Source of the DNA: Pseudomonadota bacterium
GTDB taxonomy: Bacteria > Pseudomonadota > Gammaproteobacteria > Burkholderiales > Gallionellaceae
Direction of reading: 5' to 3'
DNA: 64,000 nt
Assembly (NCBI GenBank): GCA_021782365.1
Contig: JAJXVB010000006.1
Span: 87,366-151,365 of the forward strand
Below, one piece after another: positions 19,109 to 29,490 of the stretch (position 1 is the first letter of the stretch; every line of letters starts with the position of its first letter). Under the pieces are notes generated by a model that had not been told where the DNA came from, ran no database searches, and saw only the letters and a program-made list of their open reading frames with translations. Position numbers and translations under genes: made by a program.

Positions 19109-20431
19109 TCAGTGGAAAGCCTGGTTGATTCTCGCGAGCTCCGTCTCGTCTAGCTCGCCCACGGCGGCTTTCAGGCGAAGCTCGCTCAGAAGGTAGTCGT
19201 ATTCGGCCCGGTAGAGATCTCGGCGGGTCGCATAGAGCTGCTGCCGGGTATTCAGCACGTCGAGGTTGGTGCGCACGCCGACCTCCTGGCCAAGTTTGTT
19301 CGACTCAAGCGCGGTCTCGCTGGAAACCAGCGCCTGCTGCAATGCCTCGACCTGTGACACGCCGGATATCACGCCGAGATAAGCCTGCTTCGCCTGCTGG
19401 TCTATGCTGCGGCGTGAGTTCTCGAGATCCTGCCTTGCCTTGTCTCTATTCGCTGCGGCTTCCCGCGACTTGGACCTGATCAGCCCGCCTTCAAAGACCG
19501 GCATGTTGAGCTGAACGCCCAGGCTCTTGGTCGTGATGTCGCTCGCCATGCTGCCGCCCATGTTGCTATTGGAATAGTTCGCCACAAGATCCAGCGTCGG
19601 ATAATGCCCGGCGCGGTTCTTCTCCACTTCCTTTTCCGCGAGCTCCAGTGATGCGTGCGCGATCGCAAGCTGCGGGCTGTTGCTCTCCGCATTGGCCACC
19701 CATTTTTCCACGCCGACGGGCGCTGGCATGCCAGGCTTGAATTTCGCACTCAACGGCCTCAAATCGCGTTTGTCCTCGTTGATCAGCTGCTGCAGAGCGC
19801 TGCGCTTGATTTCCAGGTTGTTTTCGGCCGCGATCTGCTGCGAATAGACCTGATCGTGGCGCGCCTGCGCCTCGTTGGTGTCCGTGATCGTGGCCGTTCC
19901 GACCTCGAAATTCCGTTTGGCCTGGGCAAGCTGTTCGTCTATCGCCTCCTTCTGCGCGCTGGCAAGCTCAACGTCGTTCTCCGCCATCAGCACATCGAAG
20001 TAGGCCTGCGCTGTGCGCAGCACCAGATCCTGCTGGGCTATCCTCAATTGCGCATCGGTCTGCGCGACCTGCAGTTGCGCCTCGGTATAGGTAAGCCAGT
20101 TCTGCTCGCGGTACAGGGGCTGAACCATGGTCACCCCATAGCCGTTGCTGTTGTAGCGGTAGTTGCCGTTGATCGCGGAAAGGGGAAAGCCGGAATACAG
20201 CACGTTCTGATTGTTGATCGAGGAGTTCGCATTAAGGCTTACGCTGGGAAGAAGCAGGGAGCGCCCCTGGGGCAGCTTCTCGGCGCCCGCCTCATGAGCG
20301 GATCTAGCTGCCGCGATCACGGGATCGTTGCGCTCTGCGCTGTGAAAGATATCCAGGAGGTCAGCCGCCTCTGCGCTGCCCGATGCCGCCGCCAAAAACA
20401 GTATGAATGTTCTGATCTTAATCGCGCTCAT
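19109..20431 (-). CDS. tolC: TolC-family outer membrane efflux/secretion channel
   Basis: This 440-residue TolC-like outer membrane protein starts with a signal peptide (MSAIKIRTFILFLAAASGSAEA, cut near residue 22). It contains the duplicated long-helix pattern of the family, e.g. LRTAQAYFDVLMAENDVELA and QAYLGVISGVSQVEALQQAL, with a near-C-terminal VGVRTNLDVLNTRQQLY. It would form the trimeric outer channel for type I secretion or efflux. It follows a PCMT-like gene by 16 bp. No inner membrane or adaptor component is adjacent. Confidence 0.93.
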   Translation of the reverse strand: MSAIKIRTFILFLAAASGSAEAADLLDIFHSAERNDPVIAAARSAHEAGAEKLPQGRSLLLPSVSLNANSSINNQNVLYSGFPLSAINGNYRYNSNGYGVTMVQPLYREQNWLTYTEAQLQVAQTDAQLRIAQQDLVLRTAQAYFDVLMAENDVELASAQKEAIDEQLAQAKRNFEVGTATITDTNEAQARHDQVYSQQIAAENNLEIKRSALQQLINEDKRDLRPLSAKFKPGMPAPVGVEKWVANAESNSPQLAIAHASLELAEKEVEKNRAGHYPTLDLVANYSNSNMGGSMASDITTKSLGVQLNMPVFEGGLIRSKSREAAANRDKARQDLENSRRSIDQQAKQAYLGVISGVSQVEALQQALVSSETALESNKLGQEVGVRTNLDVLNTRQQLYATRRDLYRAEYDYLLSELRLKAAVGELDETELARINQAFH

Positions 20432-20447
20432 CGGACTGATCCTGCGC

Positions 20448-21098
20448 TCAGAAGACGAACCGCGCCGGCTGCTCCGCGTTCTTTAGCGGAGCGATGCAGG
20501 TTTCCAGCATGTTGACCGTCTCGAATACATCGGGGGCCGCGCGGGTGATCAGCCTGGCTTCCATCACAGGCGCATCGCCTACGATCGCGAACAGACGCCC
20601 TCCCACGTTCAGGCTCTCCTGAAAGGATTTTGGCAACACCGGCGTCGAACCGGTCAGCACGATGACATCGTATTTGCCTTCCCATCCATGGGATGCATCG
20701 CCTGTTTCAAGCGTGACGTTTTCGCAGTGATGCGCATGCAGATGCGCGTTCGCGATCTCGCCTAACTGAGGCTCGATCTCGACAGAGGTGACATGCGAAG
20801 AAAGGGCGCAAAGCAATGCGGTGAGATAGCCGCTTCCGGTCCCGACTTCAAGAACGCGGTCGCTGCGCTTTATATGCAGCTCCTGCAGGACGCGCGCCTC
20901 GAGTTTCGGCGGCCACATGCATGCGCCCTGGCCCAGGGGGATTTCCATGTCCATGAAGGCCATGGCCTTCTTGTCTGCTGGCACGAAATGCTCCCGACGG
21001 ATGCGATGAAGCAGATCCAGAATTCGCGTATCCAGCACATCCCACGGACGAATCTGCTGCTCTATCATATTGAACCTAGCCTGTTCCATATTCTGCAT
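20448..21098 (-). CDS. PCMT-family protein (protein-L-isoaspartate O-methyltransferase-like)
   Basis: This SAM-dependent methyltransferase, about 216 residues, resembles protein-L-isoaspartate O-methyltransferase. It has QARFNMIEQQIRPWDVLD at the N-terminus and the SAM motif LEVGTGSGYLTALLC. The form located just upstream of tolC is common in betaproteobacteria, and its protein-repair activity is untested. Three in-frame Met codons lie within 18 bp (21107, 21098, 21089); 21098 was chosen for the preceding GGAAAA. It is divergent from the riboswitch-controlled thiC. Confidence 0.85.
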   Translation of the reverse strand: MQNMEQARFNMIEQQIRPWDVLDTRILDLLHRIRREHFVPADKKAMAFMDMEIPLGQGACMWPPKLEARVLQELHIKRSDRVLEVGTGSGYLTALLCALSSHVTSVEIEPQLGEIANAHLHAHHCENVTLETGDASHGWEGKYDVIVLTGSTPVLPKSFQESLNVGGRLFAIVGDAPVMEARLITRAAPDVFETVNMLETCIAPLKNAEQPARFVF

Positions 21099-21210
21099 TT
21101 TTTCCATCCATCGAGTGTAATCTTGAGGCGCAGTATAACAACACACCGCGTTCATGCTCAACCTGACGGCTGAAGCCGGTTGCTTTTGGCCTGCTTTTCC
21201 AGTACCTTGC

Positions 21211-23201
<1,991 letters not shown>

Positions 23202-23213
23202 CGGAATCCTCAA

Positions 23214-24071
23214 ATGACCCTACTGCAAATCCTCACCCTTGCCATCGTACAAGGTGCTGCCGAACTCTTGCCCGTATCGAGCTCGGCCCATGTGATCGTG
23301 GCCGAGAAACTGATGGGACTCGATCCCACCGCGCCTGAAATGACGCTCCTGCTCGTGATGCTGCACACGGGCACGATGTTCGCTGTGATCTTCTTTTTCT
23401 GGAAAACCTGGAAGGAAAACTTCTTCTCCTCAAAAGAGGTATTCTGGGAGACCGTTAAGCTCATCTTTGCGGCGACCTTCCTGACCGGAGCAGTGGGTCT
23501 GACGCTCAAGTTCCTGATCGAAAGATTCTTCATGAAGGGAATCCCCCATGCCGAGATCGAGCTGCTATTCGGCGACATGAACCTGATCTCCGCATCGCTC
23601 GCCGCAGTCGGCATCCTGATCCTCTATGCGGGCATCAAAAGCCGTTCGCATTCGAATTCCCGCATTCCGCTGCGCATGAAGGAGTCCTGCTACATCGGCG
23701 CGGTGCAGGGCATCTGCCTGCCCTTTCGCGGATTCTCGAGATCGGGTGCGACCATCTCTGCGGGACTTCTGATGGGCATCTCCAGGCAGAAACTCGAGGC
23801 ATTCAGCTTCGCGCTCGCTGTCGTTCTCACGCCTCCTGTCATCGCACGCGAAGTATTGCGCCTGCTGCACCAGCAGCAGGTCTCCTCCGCATCGAACATG
23901 GCGCAGATCTTCATGCCCAGCCTTCTCGGCATGGCCTTCAGTTTTGTCGCTGGGCTATTTGCGCTGAAGTGGCTCTCTAGCTGGCTCGAAAACGGCCGCT
24001 GGCCTCTGTTCGGACTTTATTGCCTCGCGGCTTCCGCGACCGTTTTCATCCTGCACAGGAGCGGCTTCTGA
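23214..24071 (+). CDS. uppP: Undecaprenyl-diphosphate phosphatase (BacA/UppP family)
   Basis: UppP recycles the lipid carrier undecaprenyl pyrophosphate at the inner membrane, which is needed for peptidoglycan and surface polysaccharides. The 285-residue polytopic protein has the first motif GAAELLPVSSSAH (Glu and the SSS run). The second motif reads LPFRGFSRSGATIS, where most BacA proteins have PGxSRSG; Ser-Arg-Ser-Gly is kept. It lies 12 bp after thiC, possibly co-transcribed. The assignment to the family is firm; the altered second loop is a variant. Confidence 0.9.
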   Translation: MTLLQILTLAIVQGAAELLPVSSSAHVIVAEKLMGLDPTAPEMTLLLVMLHTGTMFAVIFFFWKTWKENFFSSKEVFWETVKLIFAATFLTGAVGLTLKFLIERFFMKGIPHAEIELLFGDMNLISASLAAVGILILYAGIKSRSHSNSRIPLRMKESCYIGAVQGICLPFRGFSRSGATISAGLLMGISRQKLEAFSFALAVVLTPPVIAREVLRLLHQQQVSSASNMAQIFMPSLLGMAFSFVAGLFALKWLSSWLENGRWPLFGLYCLAASATVFILHRSGF

Positions 24072-24151
24072 ACTTTAGATCAACGGCCCCTCGTGCAGTC
24101 GCGTTAGTGTCATAATCATCCCGTACAATTCATCACATGGAGAAATGCAAC

Positions 24152-24421
24152 ATGACTAGAATGGTTCAATGCGTAAAACTCGGACGCGAGGCAGAAGGGC
24201 TGGACCGCCTTCCCTATCCCGGCCCGCTCGGACAGAGAATTTTTGAAAACGTATCCAAGGAAGCATGGCAGGGCTGGATCAAATTCCAGACCATGCTGGT
24301 CAACGAAAATCGTTTGAACCTCGCCGATCCGGCAGCCCGCAAATACCTCGCGGCGCAGATGGAAAACTACTTCTTCGGCTCGGGCGCCCAGATGCCGGAA
24401 GGTTATACCCCGCAGAGATAG
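24152..24421 (+). CDS. yggX: Fe(2+)-trafficking protein YggX
   Basis: YggX is a small cytoplasmic protein implicated in iron trafficking and protection of Fe-S clusters from oxidative damage. The 89-residue protein has the full family pattern: [17 protein letters not shown], the conserved Cys at position 7, [29 protein letters not shown] and the C-terminal EGYTP. The start at 24152 was preferred over 24137 because GGAG sits 8 bp upstream and the family begins here. It ends 7 bp before ppk1. Confidence 0.95.
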   Translation: MTRMVQCVKLGREAEGLDRLPYPGPLGQRIFENVSKEAWQGWIKFQTMLVNENRLNLADPAARKYLAAQMENYFFGSGAQMPEGYTPQR

Positions 24422-24428
24422 GTACAAA

Positions 24429-26513
24429 TTGCAAAAATCTGCTCCCCAGCAGTTCCTGAACCGCGAACTCGGCCAGCTCGAATTCAACAGGCGAGTGCTC
24501 GCCCAGGCCGAGGACACGCGCATACCGCTGCTCGAGCGGCTCAAATACCTTTGCATAGGCAGCAGCAATCTCGACGAGTTCTTCGAAATCCGCGTAGCCG
24601 GGCTGATGGAACAGATCAAGCTTGGCGGAATCTCGACCAGCGCTGACGGAATGAGCGCGAAGCAGACGCTAAAGCTAGTGCGCCAGGAGGCGCATCGGCT
24701 GATCGAGCATCAGTACCGTCTCTTCAACGAGGATATCACGCCTGCCCTGGCCGAACAGGGCATCAAATTTTTGCGCCGCACCCACTGGAATGCCGAGCAG
24801 CAGGCATGGCTAAAGGACTTCTTCTTCCGCGAAGTCATGCCGGTATTGACGCCCATAGGACTCGATCCCGCCCATCCCTTTCCCCGCGTGCTCAACAAGA
24901 GCCTGAATTTTGCAGTCGAGCTGCAGGGAAAGGATGCGTTCGGCCGCAACTCAACGCGCGCCATCGTCCAGGCGCCCCGCGTGTTGCCGCGCACCATCCT
25001 GCTTCCGCCGGAAGTGGGCGGCTGCGAATACGGCTTCGTTTTTTTGTCTTCCATATTGCACGCCCATGTCGGCGAACTCTTCAGCGGAATGGAAGTGCTG
25101 GGATGCTTTCAGTTCCGCGTCACGCGCAACAGCGATCTTTTCGTCGACGAGGAAGAGGTCAAGAATCTGCGCCTGAGCCTGCAGGGCGAATTGCCGCAGC
25201 GCCATTTCGGCGACGCGGTGCGCCTGGAAATCGCTGACAACTGTTCCCCACAGATAGAGGCGCTTCTTCTCAAGGAATTCAATCTCACCCAGGACGACCT
25301 ATACCGCGTTCACGGTCCCGTGAACCTCGTGCGCCTGATGGAAATCCCCAATCTCGTTATTCGAGACGACCTGAAGTTCCCTGCATTCGTGCCCGGCATA
25401 CCCAACATGCTGCAGAAGAAGGGGGCTGACATGTTCAAGGTGATACGCAAGGGCGACATCCTCCTGCATCACCCTTACCAGTCCTTCAAGCCCGTGATCG
25501 ACTTCATCCAGCAGGCTGCGAGCGACCCCAACGTGGTCTCCATCAAGCAGACCGTGTACCGGACGGGCGCGGATTCCGCACTGATGGAGGCGCTGATCGC
25601 AGCGGCAAAGCGCGGCAAGGAAGTCACCGTCGTGGTCGAGCTGCTCGCGAGATTCGACGAGGAGGCCAACATCAACTGGGCGAATCGTCTGGAAGAAGTC
25701 GGCGCGCATGTGGTGTACGGCGTGGTCGGCCACAAGACACATGCGAAGATGTTGATGGTGGTGCGGCGCGAGGAAGGGAAGCTGCACCGCTATGTCCACC
25801 TCGGCACCGGAAACTATCATCCGCGCACCGCAAAGCTCTACACGGATTTCGGCCTCTTCACCTGCAACGAGGAGATCTGCACAGATGTCAACGAGGTGTT
25901 CAGCCAACTGACCAGCCTGGGACGTGCGCGCAAACTCAACCACCTCTGGCAGTCCCCGTTTTCGCTGCACGCCGAAATACTGCGTTCCATAAACAACGAG
26001 ACCCAGCTCGCGAAATCAGGCAAGCGCGGACACATCATCGCCAAGATGAATGCGCTCCTGGAGCCCGGCATCATCACTGCGCTCTACGAGGCTTCCCAGG
26101 CCGGCGTCAAGGTCGATCTGATCGTGCGTGGCGTATGCGCATTGCGCCCCGGCGTGCCGGGCCTCTCTGAAAACATCCGGGTGCGCTCCATCATAGGGCG
26201 CTTTCTTGAGCACACGCGCATCTTCTATTTCAGAAACGACTTGCAGCACGACGTGTATCTTGCAAGCGCCGACTGGATGGACCGGAACTTCTTCAGGCGC
26301 ATCGAAGTCTGCTTCCCGTTGCTCGACAGAAAACTCAAGAAGCGCGTGATCGACGAAGGACTGAAAATCTACATGAAGGACAACTGTCAGGCATGGGACA
26401 TGGACGCAGACGGGCATTACCGCCAGAAAAACCCGCGCCACGCCGCAAAGAGCTGCGCGCAAAACGCGCTCCTGACGCTGCTTTCCAGCGCGCCGGTCAA
26501 GAACCCGAACTGA
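24429..26513 (+). CDS. ppk1: Polyphosphate kinase 1
   Basis: PPK1 reversibly transfers the ATP gamma-phosphate onto polyphosphate chains via a phosphohistidine. The 694-residue protein has the N-terminal region (FLNRELGQLEFNRRVL), the active-site segment VVGHKTHAKMLMVVRR with the phosphorylated His, HLGTGNYHPRTAKLYTDFGLFT, and the second His region LEHTRIFYF. It starts at a TTG (24429) 7 bp after yggX, with AGATAGGT as a possible ribosome site; no ATG fits the family N-terminus. It converges on the H1-like gene, 4 bp apart. Confidence 0.96.
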   Translation: MQKSAPQQFLNRELGQLEFNRRVLAQAEDTRIPLLERLKYLCIGSSNLDEFFEIRVAGLMEQIKLGGISTSADGMSAKQTLKLVRQEAHRLIEHQYRLFNEDITPALAEQGIKFLRRTHWNAEQQAWLKDFFFREVMPVLTPIGLDPAHPFPRVLNKSLNFAVELQGKDAFGRNSTRAIVQAPRVLPRTILLPPEVGGCEYGFVFLSSILHAHVGELFSGMEVLGCFQFRVTRNSDLFVDEEEVKNLRLSLQGELPQRHFGDAVRLEIADNCSPQIEALLLKEFNLTQDDLYRVHGPVNLVRLMEIPNLVIRDDLKFPAFVPGIPNMLQKKGADMFKVIRKGDILLHHPYQSFKPVIDFIQQAASDPNVVSIKQTVYRTGADSALMEALIAAAKRGKEVTVVVELLARFDEEANINWANRLEEVGAHVVYGVVGHKTHAKMLMVVRREEGKLHRYVHLGTGNYHPRTAKLYTDFGLFTCNEEICTDVNEVFSQLTSLGRARKLNHLWQSPFSLHAEILRSINNETQLAKSGKRGHIIAKMNALLEPGIITALYEASQAGVKVDLIVRGVCALRPGVPGLSENIRVRSIIGRFLEHTRIFYFRNDLQHDVYLASADWMDRNFFRRIEVCFPLLDRKLKKRVIDEGLKIYMKDNCQAWDMDADGHYRQKNPRHAAKSCAQNALLTLLSSAPVKNPN

Positions 26514-26517
26514 AAGC

Positions 26518-26970
26518 TCAGTGCTGCTTGTTTGGGCGCCCCGTCTTGATCTTGTCCAGAGATCCCAGCGCCTTGATCAGCTGCGCCTCGCTCATCGCAC
26601 AAAGCGCGACTACGCCCGCCCTCAGCACCTCGCTCTTCTTCACCTGCATGCCGGACTTGAGACACACCGCCTTGACCTGGGCGATCTTCTGATATTCGCT
26701 CTGCGGCATGGTGAAACTGTCGCGCACGACCTTGGGCTTCTTGGAAGCTTTCGCGGCCTTTGCAGGCTTGCTCTCGGCCTTTGCGGCAGCCTTGGGAGAT
26801 GCAGCAACCTTCGGAACCTTGGTCACGGGCTTTGCTGCCGCCTTGGGCACAGCAACTTTCTTCACTTGGACGACAGGCTTCTTAGCAGGCTTTGCTGCTG
26901 GCGCACTCACAGGCTTTGCAGCAGATGCACTCAGCGGCTTGGCGGCCTTCACAGCTTTTTTCGTACTCAT
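26518..26970 (-). CDS. Histone H1-like protein with C-terminal ribbon-helix-helix-like domain
   Basis: The 150-residue protein has two parts. Residues 1-80 are a low-complexity Lys/Ala/Pro tail (repeated AAKP, KPAKK, PKAAAK), typical of bacterial H1-like proteins. Residues 82-140 form a compact unit with a beta-strand-like RDSFTMP and then two helices (SEYQKIAQVKAVCLKSG; VKKSEVLRAGVVALCAM), as in ribbon-helix-helix DNA binders. It should therefore bind DNA, probably as a dimer. It sits between ppk1 and sixA/pap; a perfect palindrome 20 bp before its ATG is a candidate self-regulatory operator. Pseudomonas AlgP, an H1-like KPAA-repeat protein, is reported on polyphosphate granules; a similar role here is inference. 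Confidence 0.88.
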   Translation of the reverse strand: MSTKKAVKAAKPLSASAAKPVSAPAAKPAKKPVVQVKKVAVPKAAAKPVTKVPKVAASPKAAAKAESKPAKAAKASKKPKVVRDSFTMPQSEYQKIAQVKAVCLKSGMQVKKSEVLRAGVVALCAMSEAQLIKALGSLDKIKTGRPNKQH

Positions 26971-26990
26971 GACATCTCCTTTGGATTAAA

Positions 26991-27015
26991 ATAGTGTATA
27001 TAGTATATACACTAT
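26991..27015. promoter_or_regulatory. Perfect 25-bp palindrome, candidate operator
   Basis: ATAGTGTATATA-G-TATATACACTAT has 12-bp arms that are exact reverse complements around one central base. It lies in the 80-bp divergent intergenic region between the H1-like/RHH gene (start 26970) and sixA (start 27051). An RHH protein is encoded next to it. It may also contain -10-like TATA elements for both genes. Confidence 0.7.
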
Positions 27016-27050
27016 CATCCGCATGTAAACGGTAATATTTGGAGGACATG

Positions 27051-27491
27051 ATGGACCTGATCCTGTGGCGACATGCAGAAGCCGAAGATAGCTCCCCAGA
27101 TCTTTCGCGCAAGCTGACCGAAAAAGGCAAAAAGCAGGCCGAGAAGACCGCCGCATTCCTGCGGCAACATCTGCCCAAAGAGACGCGCATACTGGTGAGC
27201 CCCGCCACCCGCACCCAGCAGACGGTTGCGGCTCTCACGGACAAATTCACCACGGTTGCAGCCATCGCGCCCGGCGCATCCGCTCGCGCAGTGCTGCAGG
27301 CTGCAGGATGGCCAGGGTCAAATCAAACCGTACTGGTGGTAGGCCACCAGCCGACGCTTGGCATGGTCGCCGCACAGCTCATCGGCTGCGAACCCCTGCG
27401 CATCAAGAAGAGCGGAATATGGTGGCTGTCCAGGAACGAAGATGATGCGGAGGCATCGGTGCGCCTCGCGATCACCCCTGACTTTCTGTAA
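27051..27491 (+). CDS. sixA: Phosphohistidine phosphatase SixA
   Basis: SixA is a small histidine-phosphatase-superfamily protein; E. coli SixA dephosphorylates phosphohistidine in PTS-Ntr components. The 146-residue protein has the catalytic LILWRHAEAED (RHG-like RHA) at the start, LVSPATRTQQT and the second catalytic His in VVGHQPTLGMVAAQL. Start 27051 is used (GGAGG 5 bp upstream); an ATG three bases earlier is too close. It is followed 6 bp later by pap, so an operon is likely. Confidence 0.92.
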   Translation: MDLILWRHAEAEDSSPDLSRKLTEKGKKQAEKTAAFLRQHLPKETRILVSPATRTQQTVAALTDKFTTVAAIAPGASARAVLQAAGWPGSNQTVLVVGHQPTLGMVAAQLIGCEPLRIKKSGIWWLSRNEDDAEASVRLAITPDFL

Positions 27492-27497
27492 GCCATC

Positions 27498-28994
27498 ATG
27501 TTCGAATCCGCCGAAATCGGCCACAACATAGACAAAAGGGCCTACGCCAGGGAAGTCCCCATCCTGCGCGCAGCACTTCTCGAGGCGCAGCTGGACATGG
27601 CAAAGCTCGCGCAATTTCCAGTGATCATCGTGATGGGCGGCGTGGACGGCGCAGGGCGGGGAGAGACAGCGAACCTGCTCAACGAATGGATGGACCCGCG
27701 TTTTCTTGAGACCCATGGCATGGGAGACCCTTCAGACGAGGAGCTCGACCGCCCGGAGATGTGGAGAATCTGGCGCGCATTGCCGCCCAAGGGACGCATC
27801 GGCATCTTCCTCGGTTCCTGGTACACGGACACGATCATCAGCCGCGTGGAAAATCGAATCAAGCGGGCAGATCTTGATCAGAGCCTTGAGAGTGCGAGGC
27901 GCTTCGAGACCATGCTGGTCGACGAAGGGGCGCTGATCCTGAAATTCTGGATGCACCTTTCGCGGGACAGACAGAAGGAAAGGCTCAAGATACTCGAGAA
28001 GAATCCCAAGACCCGGTGGCGCGTGACGAAACGCGATTGGGAGCATTACAAGAAATACGACAAGTTCCATGCGGTGGCCGACAGCGTGATCCGGCATACC
28101 AGCACTGCCGAGGCGCCCTGGACCATCGTCGAAGGCTATGACCCCCATTACCGCAGCCTGACCGTGGGGAGGACCATACTCGATGCGATCCGCAAGAGGA
28201 TCGATGAAGCCGCCACATTGAAAAACGAGATCGCCGCACCGCCGCCCCTGCCATCCATAGACAACCTGGACATCCTGAAGACGCTGGATCTCAGCCAGAA
28301 GATCGCCAGGAAGCGCTATGCCGACGAGCTGGAGTTGCATCAGGGCAGACTCGCACTTCTGACGCGCCATCCGAAATTCAAAAGGCTCACGGTGATCGCG
28401 ATGTTCGAAGGCAACGATGCTGCAGGGAAGGGAGGCGCGATAAGGCGCGTCACCGGTGCGCTGGATGCCCGCTACTATACCGTCGTCCCGATCGCAGCGC
28501 CCACAGAGGAAGAGCGCGCCCAGCCCTATCTGTGGCGCTTCTGGCGGCACATCCCGAGAAGAGGCCGCATGACGATCTTCGACCGCTCTTGGTATGGCAG
28601 GGTGCTCGTCGAACGCGTCGAGAAACTCTGCTCGCAAGCGGACTGGATGCGCGCCTACAGCGAGATCAACGATTTCGAGGCTCAGCTCGTGCGCCACAAC
28701 ATCGTGGTGGTCAAGTTCTGGCTTTCCATCAGCAAGGACGAGCAGCTCAAGCGTTTCAAGGAAAGGGAGGCCGTCGAGTTCAAGCATTTCAAGATCACCC
28801 CGGAAGATTGGAGAAACCGCGAGAAATGGGACGAATATGAACAGGCCGTATGCGACATGGTAGACCGGACCAGCACTGAGATCGCACCCTGGACGCTGGT
28901 CGAGGCAAACGACAAGAATTTCTCCCGCATCAAGGTCTTGACGACGCTCTGTCAGCGCATCGAGGATGCGATGAAGAATCTCCCCAGGACATGA
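27498..28994 (+). CDS. pap: Polyphosphate:AMP phosphotransferase (tandem PPK2 domains)
   Basis: Pap uses polyphosphate to phosphorylate AMP to ADP. The 498-residue protein has two PPK2 P-loop domains. The N-terminal one has GGVDGAGRGETAN (near residue 40), in which the Walker A lysine is replaced by Arg. The C-terminal one has an intact EGNDAAGKGGAIRR (near residue 303), with the lid-side FDRSWYGRVLVERV. The C-terminal half is therefore the likely catalytic half, as in other class II PPK2 enzymes. It directly follows sixA and lies about 1 kb from ppk1. Confidence 0.93.
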   Translation: MFESAEIGHNIDKRAYAREVPILRAALLEAQLDMAKLAQFPVIIVMGGVDGAGRGETANLLNEWMDPRFLETHGMGDPSDEELDRPEMWRIWRALPPKGRIGIFLGSWYTDTIISRVENRIKRADLDQSLESARRFETMLVDEGALILKFWMHLSRDRQKERLKILEKNPKTRWRVTKRDWEHYKKYDKFHAVADSVIRHTSTAEAPWTIVEGYDPHYRSLTVGRTILDAIRKRIDEAATLKNEIAAPPPLPSIDNLDILKTLDLSQKIARKRYADELELHQGRLALLTRHPKFKRLTVIAMFEGNDAAGKGGAIRRVTGALDARYYTVVPIAAPTEEERAQPYLWRFWRHIPRRGRMTIFDRSWYGRVLVERVEKLCSQADWMRAYSEINDFEAQLVRHNIVVVKFWLSISKDEQLKRFKEREAVEFKHFKITPEDWRNREKWDEYEQAVCDMVDRTSTEIAPWTLVEANDKNFSRIKVLTTLCQRIEDAMKNLPRT

Positions 28995-29046
28995 GCCTGC
29001 GATTTAGGCGTATCATCGTGCCCTCTGAAGACAATCGGGAGCCGAC

Positions 29047-29490
29047 ATGAAATTCTTCTTAATTGCATTGTCCTTCATCCTCTTCTTCGATCAGGCATAT
29101 GCCGAGGTCGGCGTATCGATCAGCATAGGCGAGCCCGGCTTCTATGGCAGGCTGGACATGAACAACTTCCCGCAGCCTCAGCTGATCTACAGCCAGCCCA
29201 TGACCGTGAGGCCTGTGCCGATGAGCCGCCCTCCCATCTACCTGCGCGTGCCGCCGGGATATGCGAACAACTGGCGCCGCCATTGCCACGAATACAATGC
29301 ATGTCGCGAGCGCGTCTACTTCGTCAGGGACAGCTGGTACAGGCAGGAGTATGCCCCGCGCTACCGTCGAGACGAGCGCAGATTCGAAAGGCGCGACGAG
29401 GGCCGCGACGAATTCGATCGCCATGGCAGGGATTCCAGACAAGACAGGGATGAGTTCGATCACCGGGACCGGAATTTCAGGGGAGACTAG
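29047..29490 (+). CDS. Secreted Arg/Asp-rich protein of unknown function
   Basis: The 147-residue protein starts with a clear signal peptide (MKFFLIALSFILFFDQAYA, cut near residue 19). The mature part has a Pro-rich middle (PMSRPPIYLRVPPGY) and a single Cys pair (CHEYNAC). The highly charged tail has repeated RRDERRFERRDEGRDEFDR-type sequence. It is probably periplasmic. I do not recognise a functional domain; such RD-rich tails occur in secreted proteins of unknown function. Its TAG overlaps the convergent xerD stop in a shared CTAG. Confidence 0.75.
   Translation: MKFFLIALSFILFFDQAYAEVGVSISIGEPGFYGRLDMNNFPQPQLIYSQPMTVRPVPMSRPPIYLRVPPGYANNWRRHCHEYNACRERVYFVRDSWYRQEYAPRYRRDERRFERRDEGRDEFDRHGRDSRQDRDEFDHRDRNFRGD

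Noticed and set aside
26521..26994. 157-residue plus-strand open frame opposite the H1-like gene
   Set aside because: It is an antisense shadow of a Lys/Ala-rich coding sequence and shows Leu/Arg/His-rich artefact composition.
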